Assembly: GCF_900155865.1 (NCBI RefSeq)
Contig: NZ_LT707006.1
Coordinates: forward strand, 4,509,779-4,573,778
Source: Bacteroides bouchesdurhonensis
GTDB taxonomy: Bacteria; Bacteroidota; Bacteroidia; Bacteroidales; Bacteroidaceae
Length of the DNA stretch: 64,000 nt
Reading direction: 5' to 3'
Of this stretch, positions 46,418-55,182 are shown one piece after another. Both the position numbers and the translations under genes were made by a program. Under the pieces are notes generated by a model that worked only from the letters and a program-made list of their open reading frames with translations, was not told where the DNA came from and did not search any database. Every line of letters starts with the position of its first letter. The first letter of the stretch is position 1.

Positions 46418-47296
46418 CTATCTGATATAAAAGGAACTGTTATTTTTAAACGTAATATATGCAATTCCTTTTTTTATTTCTTTTATTGCTATAAAATCTG
46501 TTTTCTCATTATATTCGTTTTTTGATATAATTTCAGAAACTTCAGGAGGAAATTGCTTTTCGTCTAAACAATATACGATAGGTGTTTTCTTACTTACCCC
46601 TTTATTCTTTAACATTTCGGCAACCTTCTTGCCAACAGTCATTCCTTTCATCTCCTTTAGGGATTTAAGCTTAATCAAGATAACTCCATTTTGACCTTTC
46701 TCACCATAGAGATCCATAGCCTCTTCTCCTCTCAGGACTTTAAAATCTTTAATGTTTTCAATATTTATATAATCTATCCTGAAATCAGAGCCAACATCCA
46801 CATTATCAATGATCAGCAATGCTCTTTCACCTGATCCGCCTCCTGTTCTTTCATCTTTTTTGTTCCTTTCCAGTTTCTCCAGTTTCAAACTACTTTTGAG
46901 AACGGTAAAAACAGGGACTGACATGCGTACTCTAACCTTCTTTCCTTTTTGTTCACCAGGAATCCATGCAGGCATATCCTCCACTAATTTCAATGCAGCT
47001 TCATCTATCGAAGAGTCCACTGAACGTACAATCTTAGCATTGGTTATCTTTCCTTCTTTCTCTACAATAAACTGGATAATAGGATGTTGCTGCACTCCAC
47101 CTGCTATAGACGTTGCTTCTGAAACAGGAATTCTTAAATATTGCATCATTTTGGAATTTCCACCAGGGAATAAAGGCATAACTTCCGCAGAATCAAGAAC
47201 CTGTTCATCCATTTTTTGAGCAAATGTACAAGTCACAGTAAACATAAAAAGCAGCAAAAACAACCACTTTGAACTATTGAAAATCTGTTTATTCAT
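46418..47296 (-). CDS. TonB C-terminal domain protein with plug-like segment, secreted
   Basis: 292 residues. A signal peptide (about 1-26, ending TFAQ) comes first. Residues about 38-138 are a TonB C-terminal domain (FPGGNSKMMQYLR, IQFIVEKEGKITNAKIVRSVDSSIDEAALKLV, MPAWIPGEQKGKKVRVRMSVPV). After a Lys/Glu linker, about 160-215 looks like the TBDR plug core (NIENIKDFKVLRGEEAMDLYGEKG, NGVILIKLK). It lacks the inner-membrane anchor and proline-rich span of a real TonB, so it cannot transduce energy in the usual way. A soluble periplasmic adaptor is likelier. A stand-alone gene. Confidence 0.75.
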   Translation of the reverse strand: MNKQIFNSSKWLFLLLFMFTVTCTFAQKMDEQVLDSAEVMPLFPGGNSKMMQYLRIPVSEATSIAGGVQQHPIIQFIVEKEGKITNAKIVRSVDSSIDEAALKLVEDMPAWIPGEQKGKKVRVRMSVPVFTVLKSSLKLEKLERNKKDERTGGGSGERALLIIDNVDVGSDFRIDYINIENIKDFKVLRGEEAMDLYGEKGQNGVILIKLKSLKEMKGMTVGKKVAEMLKNKGVSKKTPIVYCLDEKQFPPEVSEIISKNEYNEKTDFIAIKEIKKGIAYITFKNNSSFYIR

Positions 47297-47601
47297 AGTC
47301 TTCCTTTTATTATTTATACAATAATACGAAAAACTTTAAAGATAACAGCATTTGCCACCAATATTTTGTTATATAATAATATCCTGTACCAAATTCATAT
47401 ATATTTCCATCATATTGACTTCACGCAATAATAAAGAAAAACGATTAATAATAGATGAAGAGTTTGCTACCAACTTATAGATACAATAATTATTATTGTT
47501 TGAAATCATATAAATCAATACTTGAGATTCTAGGTAGCAATACATAAAAGAAGGAACCTATTTAACATCTATTATATTCTTCATTCATCTGCTTTACGAT
47601 A
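47297..47601. other. AT-rich intergenic region, no feature recognised
   Basis: About 300 bp upstream of the TonB-domain gene and before a regulator remnant. I see no ORF of size, hairpin or promoter of note; TTATTTAT runs are common. Confidence 0.4.
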
Positions 47602-47769
47602 TTGGAATTTACTGAAGATAGTGACAATAGCAATGATAATAGAGTCAATAATTTTGATCCGATTGAAAAACTCTCAGAAGTCTATGAACGTCTATTAAAA
47701 GAAAAAGATGAAAAATACGCTGCCTTAGATAAACGATTGCAAGAAATAGAGCAGCGTTTGCAGAAATAA
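47602..47769 (+). pseudogene. Remnant of a regulator C-terminus (coiled coil)
   Basis: A 55-codon open stretch reads LEFTEDSDNSNDN, then NFDPIEKLSEVYERL, KEKDEKYAALDKRL and QEIEQRLQK before TAA. The heptad pattern and length match the coiled-coil tail of Bacteroides XRE-type helix-turn-helix regulators. No ATG start or DNA-binding part precedes it; a stop lies shortly upstream in the same frame. I read it as the leftover end of a deleted gene; a tiny coiled-coil protein starting at TTG is less likely. Confidence 0.45.
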
Positions 47770-47808
47770 AAGTACTCAAAAAGAAAACTGCACAGATCTC
47801 ATTTTATT

Positions 47809-47874
47809 TAGTCACATCTTTCATATAAGTCTATCCCCCAATAAAAAGGAAATTTAATGTGAAAGATGTGACTA
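47809..47874. terminator. Long hairpin, perfect 15-bp stem
   Basis: TAGTCACATCTTTCA (47809-47823) is exactly complementary to 47860-47874, with a 36-nt loop, and is followed by TTTTTA. It could terminate the lost upstream gene or be a mobile-element scar. Confidence 0.5.
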
Positions 47875-48073
47875 TTTTTATCCTTCATATCATCTTTATA
47901 TTTAGTCATGTAGAAAACATCTCTTAAATGTCACTTGACAACAATTAGATTTATTTCTCCAACTACCACCTCACCGTACTCATTTAACCCCTATCTTAAC
48001 ATTCACAGTATCTGTAGTTTTTTTAACTGAATAGGAAACAAAATCTACTTCTTTCAATGAAATAATTGCTTAA

Positions 48074-48106
48074 TTGAATTATTTTATTCTAAAAACATTA
48101 TCTTTG
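48074..48106 (+). promoter_or_regulatory. Promoter of B12-riboswitch operon
   Basis: TTG (48074-48076) and TATCTTTG (48099-48106) are spaced about as expected for sigma-ABfr. Transcription would begin near 48113, directly before the aptamer. Confidence 0.7.
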
Positions 48107-48112
48107 CTGCGT

Positions 48113-48375
48113 GAAGATTTTCTAATTATCCCCAAACGGGCATAAAGCGAAATGAAAAAGGGAATACCGTGTAAATCGGTAGCAGTTTCCGCTGCTGTAA
48201 GTTCTCCGTTACCTCAAACAGGTAAACAGGTTTTGACAATCTTTGCCACTGGTATAAATAAACCGGGAAGGCGTCAAAACTAGAACAAGCCAGAAGACCT
48301 ATCTCCACACTTCGAACAATTTTGCACTTGCGGAAAACGAGAGCAAATTACAGAATAGGCTAACTCATTGTAAAA
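48113..48375 (+). promoter_or_regulatory. Cobalamin (AdoCbl-type) riboswitch
   Basis: The conserved core is present in order: GGGAATACCG with AAATCGGTAGCAG, CCGCTGCTGTAAG (48189-48201), GCCACTG (48245-48251), GGGAAGGCG (48265-48273) and AGCCAGAAGACCT (48288-48300). After the aptamer a stem (AATTTTGC ... GCAAATT, about 48318-48349) can act as expression platform, followed by a 135-nt spacer to the first ATG. B12 riboswitches shut off expression when cobalamin is plentiful. The two genes downstream are surface lipoproteins, not a BtuB receptor or a biosynthetic enzyme. Confidence 0.92.
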
Positions 48376-48509
48376 CCTGTATTGTCATTCAATTTATCCA
48401 ATCCTGAAGAGGAATAGGTAGCGTGCAGATTGTTCCGAACAACCACGTGGTAAAATTAGATCTTTACCATGTTGTAAAAGTCATAGTATTAATTATTTAA
48501 TATAGATGT

Positions 48510-50195
48510 ATGAGAAAACTATTACTTTTATTCGGAATTATGGCAATTGTGGCCTCTTGTGGCAACGACCATGACGAAAATTGGGATTCACAAATGGCTC
48601 CCAAAATTATACTCGACAACGGAACCGGCATCTACACCGTAAAAAATGGACGTGAGCTAACCATCAGTCCAAGTTATGAACATGCAAATGAAGCTCTATT
48701 CGTTTGGAGTATTGACGGCAAGATTGTTAGTCGAGAATCTCATCTGACTTATAAGGCAGAAAACACAGGGGAAGTTTTTGTTCTTTTGAGCGTATCCAAC
48801 CACAATGGTACAACAGAAGAAGAACTACGTATTGATGTGGTCGATAAAGAAATTCCTACAATTTCTCTGGCAGGAGTGGAAAGCGGATATAAGATTCTAA
48901 TCGGGAAAGAATTGGTTTTCAATCCGATTGTCACTCAGACATCAATTCCCACCACTTATAAATGGACTGTGAACGGAGAAGTAGTATCTACCGAAAAAGA
49001 TTATACTTTTAAATCACAGGAAAAAGGTACTTTCAATCTTAAATTCGCAACTGAGAATGAAGATGGCAGTGATAATATCGAATTTACTGTTGAAAATTGT
49101 ACGGCAGATGAACTTCCTTTTAGCTGGACCTTCGACCAAACTGAATATAACATGTCCATTGGACGCTCACTTCATTTAATGCCTTTAGATATCACGAACG
49201 CAATTGATGTTATTTATAAATGGACCATGGAAAGCCAAGAAGCTGCTTTGCAGGAAGGCAGTGATCCGGTTCTTATCTTTACTCCAACAAAAACGGGAAC
49301 TTATAAACTTACGATCACTGCGAAAAGCCAATATATCGGGGAACTATCACAAACAATGACCATAAATGTATGTCCGGCCGAAGGAAGTTATTATCATGCG
49401 GCTAACGGATCAAGTAAAGCAGATTTTTCAAAGGTATACGAGATAGTAGTCGCACCCGGACAATTCGTCGGGCAAATTACAAGTGGTACTACTATGGAAA
49501 CAGCTTGTTCGGCAGCAGAAACGACTTTAAGAAACAACGGTTATGTTTCTTTAGGAGGATTTGGTGGATATATAATTGTCGGTTTCGACCATAGTATAGA
49601 TAATAAAGGTAACTACGATTTTGCAATACGGGGTAATTCTTTCTCAAATTCTTCAGAACCGGGGATTGTTTGGGTTATGCAAGACGAAAATGGGGATGGA
49701 CTACCTAATGACACTTGGTATGAACTCAAAGGTTCGGAATATGGAAAAGCGGAAACAATTCAGGACTATGCTGTGACTTATTATCGTCCAAAGAGTCTTG
49801 GTATGCCTATTGCATGGAAAGATAACCAAGGAAAGAAAGGAAACCTCAATCTCAATCCTCAATATCCAACTTGGGTAACAGGAGATAGCTATACATTACG
49901 TGGAAGCTGTCTTCAAGCTCGTAATGAAGATACTTCAGGAAGCGGAACTTATTGGGAGAACCGAAATTATGACTGGGGATATGCTGATAATTACAGCAAG
50001 ATTGACATGATAACTAATGACGGTAATAACTATTTCAAAATCTCAGACGCAGTCACCTACGATGGAAAACCTGCCAATCTAAAATATATCGATTTTATTA
50101 AAGTACAAGTAGGTGTTAATGCTCAAAGCGGATGGCTCGGTGAAATCTCAACCGAAGTTCTTGGATTCACTGATTATAATCTGACTAAAAAATAA
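48510..50195 (+). CDS. Surface lipoprotein with PKD-like domains, B12-regulated
   Basis: 561 residues. The lipobox ends at C17 (VASC) and is followed by GNDHDEN, an acidic export signal. Three Ig/PKD-like domains (about 30-110, 115-195, 205-290; for example HANEALFVWSIDGKIVS, TYKWTVNGEVVS) precede a distinct C-terminal domain of about 270 residues (SKVYEIVVAPGQFVGQI, GGYIIVGFDHSI, GDGLPNDTWYELKGSE, and WGYADNY) that contains several acidic loops, some resembling calcium-binding sites. I infer a corrinoid-capturing role because it is the first gene after the B12 riboswitch and Bacteroides use surface lipoproteins (BtuG, BtuH) for that. It has no similarity to BtuG's propeller that I can see. 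Confidence 0.8.
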   Translation: MRKLLLLFGIMAIVASCGNDHDENWDSQMAPKIILDNGTGIYTVKNGRELTISPSYEHANEALFVWSIDGKIVSRESHLTYKAENTGEVFVLLSVSNHNGTTEEELRIDVVDKEIPTISLAGVESGYKILIGKELVFNPIVTQTSIPTTYKWTVNGEVVSTEKDYTFKSQEKGTFNLKFATENEDGSDNIEFTVENCTADELPFSWTFDQTEYNMSIGRSLHLMPLDITNAIDVIYKWTMESQEAALQEGSDPVLIFTPTKTGTYKLTITAKSQYIGELSQTMTINVCPAEGSYYHAANGSSKADFSKVYEIVVAPGQFVGQITSGTTMETACSAAETTLRNNGYVSLGGFGGYIIVGFDHSIDNKGNYDFAIRGNSFSNSSEPGIVWVMQDENGDGLPNDTWYELKGSEYGKAETIQDYAVTYYRPKSLGMPIAWKDNQGKKGNLNLNPQYPTWVTGDSYTLRGSCLQARNEDTSGSGTYWENRNYDWGYADNYSKIDMITNDGNNYFKISDAVTYDGKPANLKYIDFIKVQVGVNAQSGWLGEISTEVLGFTDYNLTKK

Positions 50196-50212
50196 ACATA
50201 AGATACAGAACA

Positions 50213-52255
50213 ATGAAAAATATATTCAAATTAGGAACTCTCCTATTCCTTTTCACCCTTTGCGGATGCGACGATGATTCGAAAGAAATTTTCGAAGGAG
50301 TTGATAATCATATCAATTCTTTCACATTAACTTCTACCGGTGGTACCAGATATGAAGCAGCAATTATTGGTAACCAAATTGTTATGACTATACCACAAAA
50401 CGAATCTCTACAAGATGCCAAAGTTGAATATTCAGTTTGCGAGCAAACAGATTTATTCCCTTCACCGGCAAACATCAAAGATTGGAATAACGAACATGTA
50501 TTTCGGGTTGTATCACATAATCAGACACTCAGAGATTATACATATACAGTAAAACGTAAAGACGTGAATAGCGAAGGTACCATAGAATTACTTACACAAG
50601 CAGATGTGAATGCTTTCGCCCAAACAGGTATTAATACGATCGAAGGTAGCCTCATACTCGGCTCTATTAATGGGACAACGGATGATCCTATCAAAGACCT
50701 ATCGCCATTATCCGGTTTAACAAATGTTCGATATAACATTGTTATTAATAACTCATTTGCAGGTTCTTCTCTTGCCGGATTAGAAAATATTGTCTCAGCA
50801 GGAGGCCTGACGATTGGTTCGGCAACTACTCCGACCACACCTAAAGAAGGAATTGCAGTTGTTTTATCATCTCTAGAGTCTTTAGGAAAACTACAAATCA
50901 ACTCATCACAGGTTACAGCACTTATCCTTCCTAAACTGAAAACTGTGGGTGATACTTATATTGATGCCAATATGCTCGCCATGGCAGATTTTTCTTCTTT
51001 GGAAACTTGTGATGAGAACTTCATTATGAAAGCCTCTTCCGGCAATACTTATCTCACCACTTTGGCTTTACCTGCATTCAATCATGTACGGTGTAATATG
51101 CAAATTGAGAAATATACAAAGATCGAAACCCTGTCATTACCTAAATTAGAAAAAGTTGGTGGAAATGTAACTCTGTCTACCTTAGGCTCCATTACAGAAC
51201 TTTCACTTCCCGAATTTGCACAATGTGGAGGAAGTTTCTCTAGTGCTAATTTAAATAAAGCAACTAAAATCAGTCTTCCTAAACTAGTTTCCGTACCCAC
51301 CCTTTCATTGACAGGAAATACATCTAATTCTTCTACTGAAGAAATAGAATTACCTTTATTAGAAAATGTAAGCAATGATTTAACGATCAAAATGGGAGCA
51401 TTAAGTATTGAAACTCTTTCTCTTCCGGCACTAAAGAACGTAGGTGGAAAATTAGATATCGAATATTTAAAGTCCTTAACTTCTTTGGAAATCCCCTCTC
51501 TTTCATCGGTCGGTACTTCGATTTATCTATATTATCTCGTTGTATTATCAGCCCTTGATATTAACAAAGTAGAAAACCTGCCTTCATTAGAGATTGTTGC
51601 TTGCTACCAGCTTGCAGACATTAAAGCAAATGCCGAATTATCGAACGTGAAATTTAATGCAGGTTCACAAGTGGGAGCTGTTGTCCCCACATTCGTTGTT
51701 CCAACTAAAATTAACGGCAAACTAGAAGTATCCAATTACAGATATTCATCAGAAGATGACTGGGTACTGAAAAATGTCACCTATATCGGAACATTCACTT
51801 ATTCGGGTAGCGGAACTGCGGGAACAGTAAATGCGCTCTTTGAAGATCTGGAGGAAATCGGGACATTTGATGTATCAAATGGTAATTACTTTAAATCAAT
51901 CTCATTTCCTAAATTGAAAGAAGTCAAGGAAAAGTTCACCCTGAATTATACTCAGAACATAAACAATGGAGGGATAAACATACCAGTATTGAAAAAAATC
52001 AAAAGCTTGACTTTTAATGGTTCTTCTTATGCAAGTGGAGCTAGTTCTTTTAAACTCCGTACAAATCTGGAAGATTTCAGCAATGTGGAAGAGATAGGTG
52101 ATATAACGATTAAATGGTGGGGAGCTATCAGCGATTTCTCCGGTTTGAAAAAGGCGGTTCCGTCTCTTACTTCCACCACTTGGAATGTTTTAGAAAATTT
52201 GGTTTATAACCCAACCTACCAAGATATGGTAGATGGAAAATATACAAAAGAATAA
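50213..52255 (+). CDS. Leucine-rich-repeat surface lipoprotein, B12-regulated
   Basis: 680 residues with a lipobox at C19 (LCGC) followed by DDDSKE, a strong surface-export signal. Residues about 30-115 form a small beta domain (FTLTSTGGTRYEAAIIGNQIVMTI, SVCEQTDLFPSPA, TYTVKRKD). From about 140 on there are around 20 leucine-rich-type repeats of irregular length built on L..L.LPKLK.VGG / LSLPEF patterns, as in receptor-L or BspA-type solenoids. It begins 17 bp after the preceding lipoprotein, so it shares the cobalamin riboswitch. The solenoid would be a ligand-binding surface, perhaps for cobamides or a partner receptor; that is inference. Confidence 0.82.
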   Translation: MKNIFKLGTLLFLFTLCGCDDDSKEIFEGVDNHINSFTLTSTGGTRYEAAIIGNQIVMTIPQNESLQDAKVEYSVCEQTDLFPSPANIKDWNNEHVFRVVSHNQTLRDYTYTVKRKDVNSEGTIELLTQADVNAFAQTGINTIEGSLILGSINGTTDDPIKDLSPLSGLTNVRYNIVINNSFAGSSLAGLENIVSAGGLTIGSATTPTTPKEGIAVVLSSLESLGKLQINSSQVTALILPKLKTVGDTYIDANMLAMADFSSLETCDENFIMKASSGNTYLTTLALPAFNHVRCNMQIEKYTKIETLSLPKLEKVGGNVTLSTLGSITELSLPEFAQCGGSFSSANLNKATKISLPKLVSVPTLSLTGNTSNSSTEEIELPLLENVSNDLTIKMGALSIETLSLPALKNVGGKLDIEYLKSLTSLEIPSLSSVGTSIYLYYLVVLSALDINKVENLPSLEIVACYQLADIKANAELSNVKFNAGSQVGAVVPTFVVPTKINGKLEVSNYRYSSEDDWVLKNVTYIGTFTYSGSGTAGTVNALFEDLEEIGTFDVSNGNYFKSISFPKLKEVKEKFTLNYTQNINNGGINIPVLKKIKSLTFNGSSYASGASSFKLRTNLEDFSNVEEIGDITIKWWGAISDFSGLKKAVPSLTSTTWNVLENLVYNPTYQDMVDGKYTKE

Positions 52256-52290
52256 ATTTCGGGATTTCTTTATTTATCCTCATTTAAGCG

Positions 52291-52322
52291 GAAACACTTA
52301 AATGTAAAAACGGAAGTGTTTC
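52291..52322 (+). terminator. Hairpin after lipoprotein operon
   Basis: GAAACACTT (52291-52299) pairs with AAGTGTTTC (52314-52322), 35 bp downstream of the stop. Confidence 0.5.
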
Positions 52323-52346
52323 AATAATATATTAACTCATATTTTA

Positions 52347-52382
52347 AAAAGGGGTAATTTGCATAAAGCAGATACCCCTTTT
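52347..52382 (+). terminator. Rho-independent terminator
   Basis: AAAAGGGGTA (52347-52356) pairs perfectly with TACCCCTTTT (52373-52382). The 210-bp stretch after it shows no credible gene. Confidence 0.8.
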
Positions 52383-52599
52383 CCTATTTACGACCAACAG
52401 ATTGTACTCAACAGCCACTTGCCACATCCACCATAAATTAATGTTTACCATCCACTTCAATATTTCAAAAATAACTGAAATAAAGTATGATCATACAATT
52501 CATTATTTTAAGGTTTATTCATACAGATCCTCCTACTATATAAATAATACATTCCCTCAAAATCAAAGAAGTTTTTCAGTTTAACAACTGTATTTTCAT

Positions 52600-52635
52600 T
52601 TTTCGTGCACGAAAACAATCATTTTTGTGCGCGCA
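52600..52635. promoter_or_regulatory. Putative operator: 16-bp palindrome plus second palindrome
   Basis: TTTTCGTGCACGAAAA (52600-52615) is a perfect palindrome; TGCGCGCA (52628-52635) is a second one whose centre lies 24 bp further on. Both sit 55-120 bp upstream of a near-ideal promoter. A dimeric regulator, possibly two dimers on one face of the helix, is likely; the regulator gene is not adjacent. Confidence 0.55.
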
Positions 52636-52689
52636 AACGTCAAAATACAGTTTTTTTGATGCAACAACGTATAAATTAAGAGTTTCGTC

Positions 52690-52720
52690 TTGGAAGGAAT
52701 CAGAAAAGGTCGTATTTTTG
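52690..52720 (+). promoter_or_regulatory. Promoter of EIIC/kduI operon
   Basis: TTGG (52690-52693) and TATTTTTG (52713-52720) with a 19-bp spacer. Start near 52727, leader about 68 nt. Confidence 0.75.
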
Positions 52721-52794
52721 GCACGGTCTACAAGTAACACCCTGTAGGGGAACACAGAAATTTATCATTAAGAACAGAGAAAAAATAAAACATA

Positions 52795-54192
52795 ATGGAA
52801 GAAGTTTTTAAATACATTATCGGTTTGGGAGCGGCAGTGATGATGCCGGTCATTTTCACAATCTTAGGAGTATGTATTCGTATTAAATTCGCTAAAGCAC
52901 TTAAAAGCGGTTTATTGGTAGGAGTCGGTTTCGTTGGATTATCTGTAGTAACAGCTTTATTGACGAGTAGTCTTGGTCCTGCATTAACTAAAATGGTTGA
53001 AATATACAGGTTAGAATTAGGTATCTTCGATATGGGATGGCCTTCTGCTGCTGCCGTTGCCTACAATACTTCTGTTGGTGCACTAATCATTCCAGTCTGC
53101 TTGGGAGTTAATCTATTAATGTTACTTACTAAAACAACCCGTACTATAAATATTGACCTTTGGAACTATTGGCATTTTGCATTTATCGGTGCAATCGTTT
53201 ATTTTGCTTCCGATAGTATTCTTTGGGGATTTTTCGCAGCTATCATCTGTTATATCATCACACTTGTCATGGCAGATATGACTGCACCTGCATTCCAGAA
53301 GTTTTATGATAAGATGGACGGCATCTCAATTCCACAACCTTTTTGTCAGAGCTTTGTTCCGTTTGCTATCGTCATCAATAAGTTATTAGATATGATTCCG
53401 GGATTTGACAAACTGAATATTGACTCGGAAGGAATGAAGAAAAAATTCGGTTTGATGGGCGAACCATTATTTTTGGGTATAGTAATTGGTTGCGGTATCG
53501 GTGCATTAGGATGCAGTAGCTGGGAAGAAATGGTAGACAATATTCCAAGCATATTAGGATTAGGAATCAAAATGGGTGCAGTAATGGAGCTGATCCCACG
53601 CATCACCAGTCTGTTTATTGAAGGTTTAAAACCTATTTCCGATGCTACACGTGAGTTAATCGCTAAAAAATATAAGAATAGCACTGGACTTAGTATCGGT
53701 ATGAGTCCCGCATTGGTAATTGGCCATCCGGCAACTTTAGTCGTCTCTCTCTTGCTGATTCCCGTTACTATCTTCCTTGCAGTGATTCTGCCTGGCAATC
53801 GGTTCTTGCCTTTAGCATCTCTGGCAGGTATGTTCTATTTGTTTCCGATGATTCTTCCTATCACAAAAGGTAATGTAGTAAAATCATTCATTATCGGATT
53901 GGTCGCACTAATTGTCGGGCTATATTTTGTAACAGAGCTGGCAGGATATTTCACTTTAGCCGCCAAAGACGTATACGCGGCTACCGGAGATCCGACTGTG
54001 AACATTCCGGAAGGTTTCCAGGGAGGTGCTCTCGACTTTGCTTCCAGCCTCTTTTGCTGGGGCATTTTCCATCTGACTTACAGTATTAAGATCATCGGTC
54101 CGGCAATCCTTGTTGTTATTGCACTTGGAATGGCAATTTATAACCGCATCCGTATGACTAAGAAAGACGCTTTAATGAATAAAAACAACTAA
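52795..54192 (+). CDS. PTS galactitol-type EIIC transporter (orphan)
   Basis: 465 residues, a polytopic membrane protein that aligns by eye with E. coli GatC over its whole length: MEEVFKYIIGLGAAVMMPV, GWPSAAAVAYNTSVGA, LLTKTTRTINIDLWNYWHFAF, FGLMGEPLFLG, GHPATLVVSLLLIPVTI and LPGNRFLPL. GatC is the sugar-translocating EIIC of the galactitol PTS and works with EIIA and EIIB, which carry phosphate. No EIIA, EIIB, HPr or EI gene is near, and Bacteroides generally lack a sugar PTS. It may therefore run as an uncoupled transporter. It starts the operon with kduI, 28 bp apart. Confidence 0.85.
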   Translation: MEEVFKYIIGLGAAVMMPVIFTILGVCIRIKFAKALKSGLLVGVGFVGLSVVTALLTSSLGPALTKMVEIYRLELGIFDMGWPSAAAVAYNTSVGALIIPVCLGVNLLMLLTKTTRTINIDLWNYWHFAFIGAIVYFASDSILWGFFAAIICYIITLVMADMTAPAFQKFYDKMDGISIPQPFCQSFVPFAIVINKLLDMIPGFDKLNIDSEGMKKKFGLMGEPLFLGIVIGCGIGALGCSSWEEMVDNIPSILGLGIKMGAVMELIPRITSLFIEGLKPISDATRELIAKKYKNSTGLSIGMSPALVIGHPATLVVSLLLIPVTIFLAVILPGNRFLPLASLAGMFYLFPMILPITKGNVVKSFIIGLVALIVGLYFVTELAGYFTLAAKDVYAATGDPTVNIPEGFQGGALDFASSLFCWGIFHLTYSIKIIGPAILVVIALGMAIYNRIRMTKKDALMNKNN

Positions 54193-54220
54193 ATTATATA
54201 ATTCATTTAAATTTCGAAAT

Positions 54221-55141
54221 ATGAAAAAATTAGCAATTGCAATGATGTTGGGTATCGCAGCTATCTCAGCTTCCGCCCAGGTAAATTACAAGATGCAAGT
54301 AGCTTGCAACCCGCAAGATGTGAAAACGTATGATACCAACCGTTTGCGTAGTAGCTTCCTGATGGAGAAAGTAATGGTTCCAAATGAAATCAACGTTACT
54401 TATTCCATGTACGACCGTTTTATCTTTGGTGGTGCAGTTCCTACAACTAAAGAGCTGATACTGGAAACAATCGATCCTTTGAAAGCTAAATATTTCCTTG
54501 AACGCCGCGAATTAGGTGTTATTAATGTAGGTGGTGAAGGTATCGTAACTGTGGACGGCAAAGAATATGTCCTGAATTTCAAAGATGCCTTATATATAGG
54601 TAGAGGCAAGCAACAAGTTACATTCAAGAGCAAAGATTCAAATAAACCTGCTAAATTCTATATCAACTCAGCTCCTGCTCATAAAGATTACAAAACTCAG
54701 TTAATTACCATCGACGGTCGTAAAGGCTCATTAAAAGCCAATTCATTTCCGGCAGGAAAAATGGAAGAAAGCAATGACCGCGTTATCAATCAGTTAATCG
54801 TCAATAATGTATTGGAAGAAGGTCCTTGCCAATTACAAATGGGATTAACAGAATTGAAACCGGGTAGTGTATGGAATACGATGCCGGCACACACACATAG
54901 CCGCCGTATTGAGGCTTATTTCTATTTCAATGTACCGGAAAACAACGCTATCTGTCATTTTATGGGAGAACCGCAGGAAGAACGGATTGTCTGGATGCAG
55001 AATGAACAAGCTATTATGTCACCGGAATGGTCGATTCACGCAGCAGCCGGAACCAGCAACTATATGTTTATCTGGGGAATGGCCGGTGAAAACCTTGACT
55101 ATGGAGACATGGATAAGATCAAATATAATGAAATGCGATAA
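54221..55141 (+). CDS. kduI: 5-dehydro-4-deoxy-D-glucuronate isomerase with signal peptide
   Basis: 306 residues. The enzyme isomerises 4-deoxy-L-threo-5-hexosulose uronate (from pectin, alginate-like or glycosaminoglycan unsaturated sugars) to 3-deoxy-D-glycero-2,5-hexodiulosonate. The metal ligands H224, H226 (PAHTHSRRIEAYFYF), E231 and H273 (EWSIHAAAG) keep exactly the relative spacing of E. coli KduI (196, 198, 203, 245; offset 28). The extra N-terminus is a clear signal peptide, MKKLAIAMMLGIAAISASAQ, so the protein is predicted to be periplasmic, whereas KduI is normally cytoplasmic. The start has no rival; cleavage after ASA is expected. The neighbours are an EIIC and an MFS transporter. 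Confidence 0.93.
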   Translation: MKKLAIAMMLGIAAISASAQVNYKMQVACNPQDVKTYDTNRLRSSFLMEKVMVPNEINVTYSMYDRFIFGGAVPTTKELILETIDPLKAKYFLERRELGVINVGGEGIVTVDGKEYVLNFKDALYIGRGKQQVTFKSKDSNKPAKFYINSAPAHKDYKTQLITIDGRKGSLKANSFPAGKMEESNDRVINQLIVNNVLEEGPCQLQMGLTELKPGSVWNTMPAHTHSRRIEAYFYFNVPENNAICHFMGEPQEERIVWMQNEQAIMSPEWSIHAAAGTSNYMFIWGMAGENLDYGDMDKIKYNEMR

Positions 55142-55182
55142 TATCGTGCAAATCATATTATCACATATTAATTAACTCCCAA

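Noticed and set aside
52402..52584. 60-codon plus-strand ORF
   Set aside because: AT-rich stretch behind a terminator, with no start context and random-looking composition.
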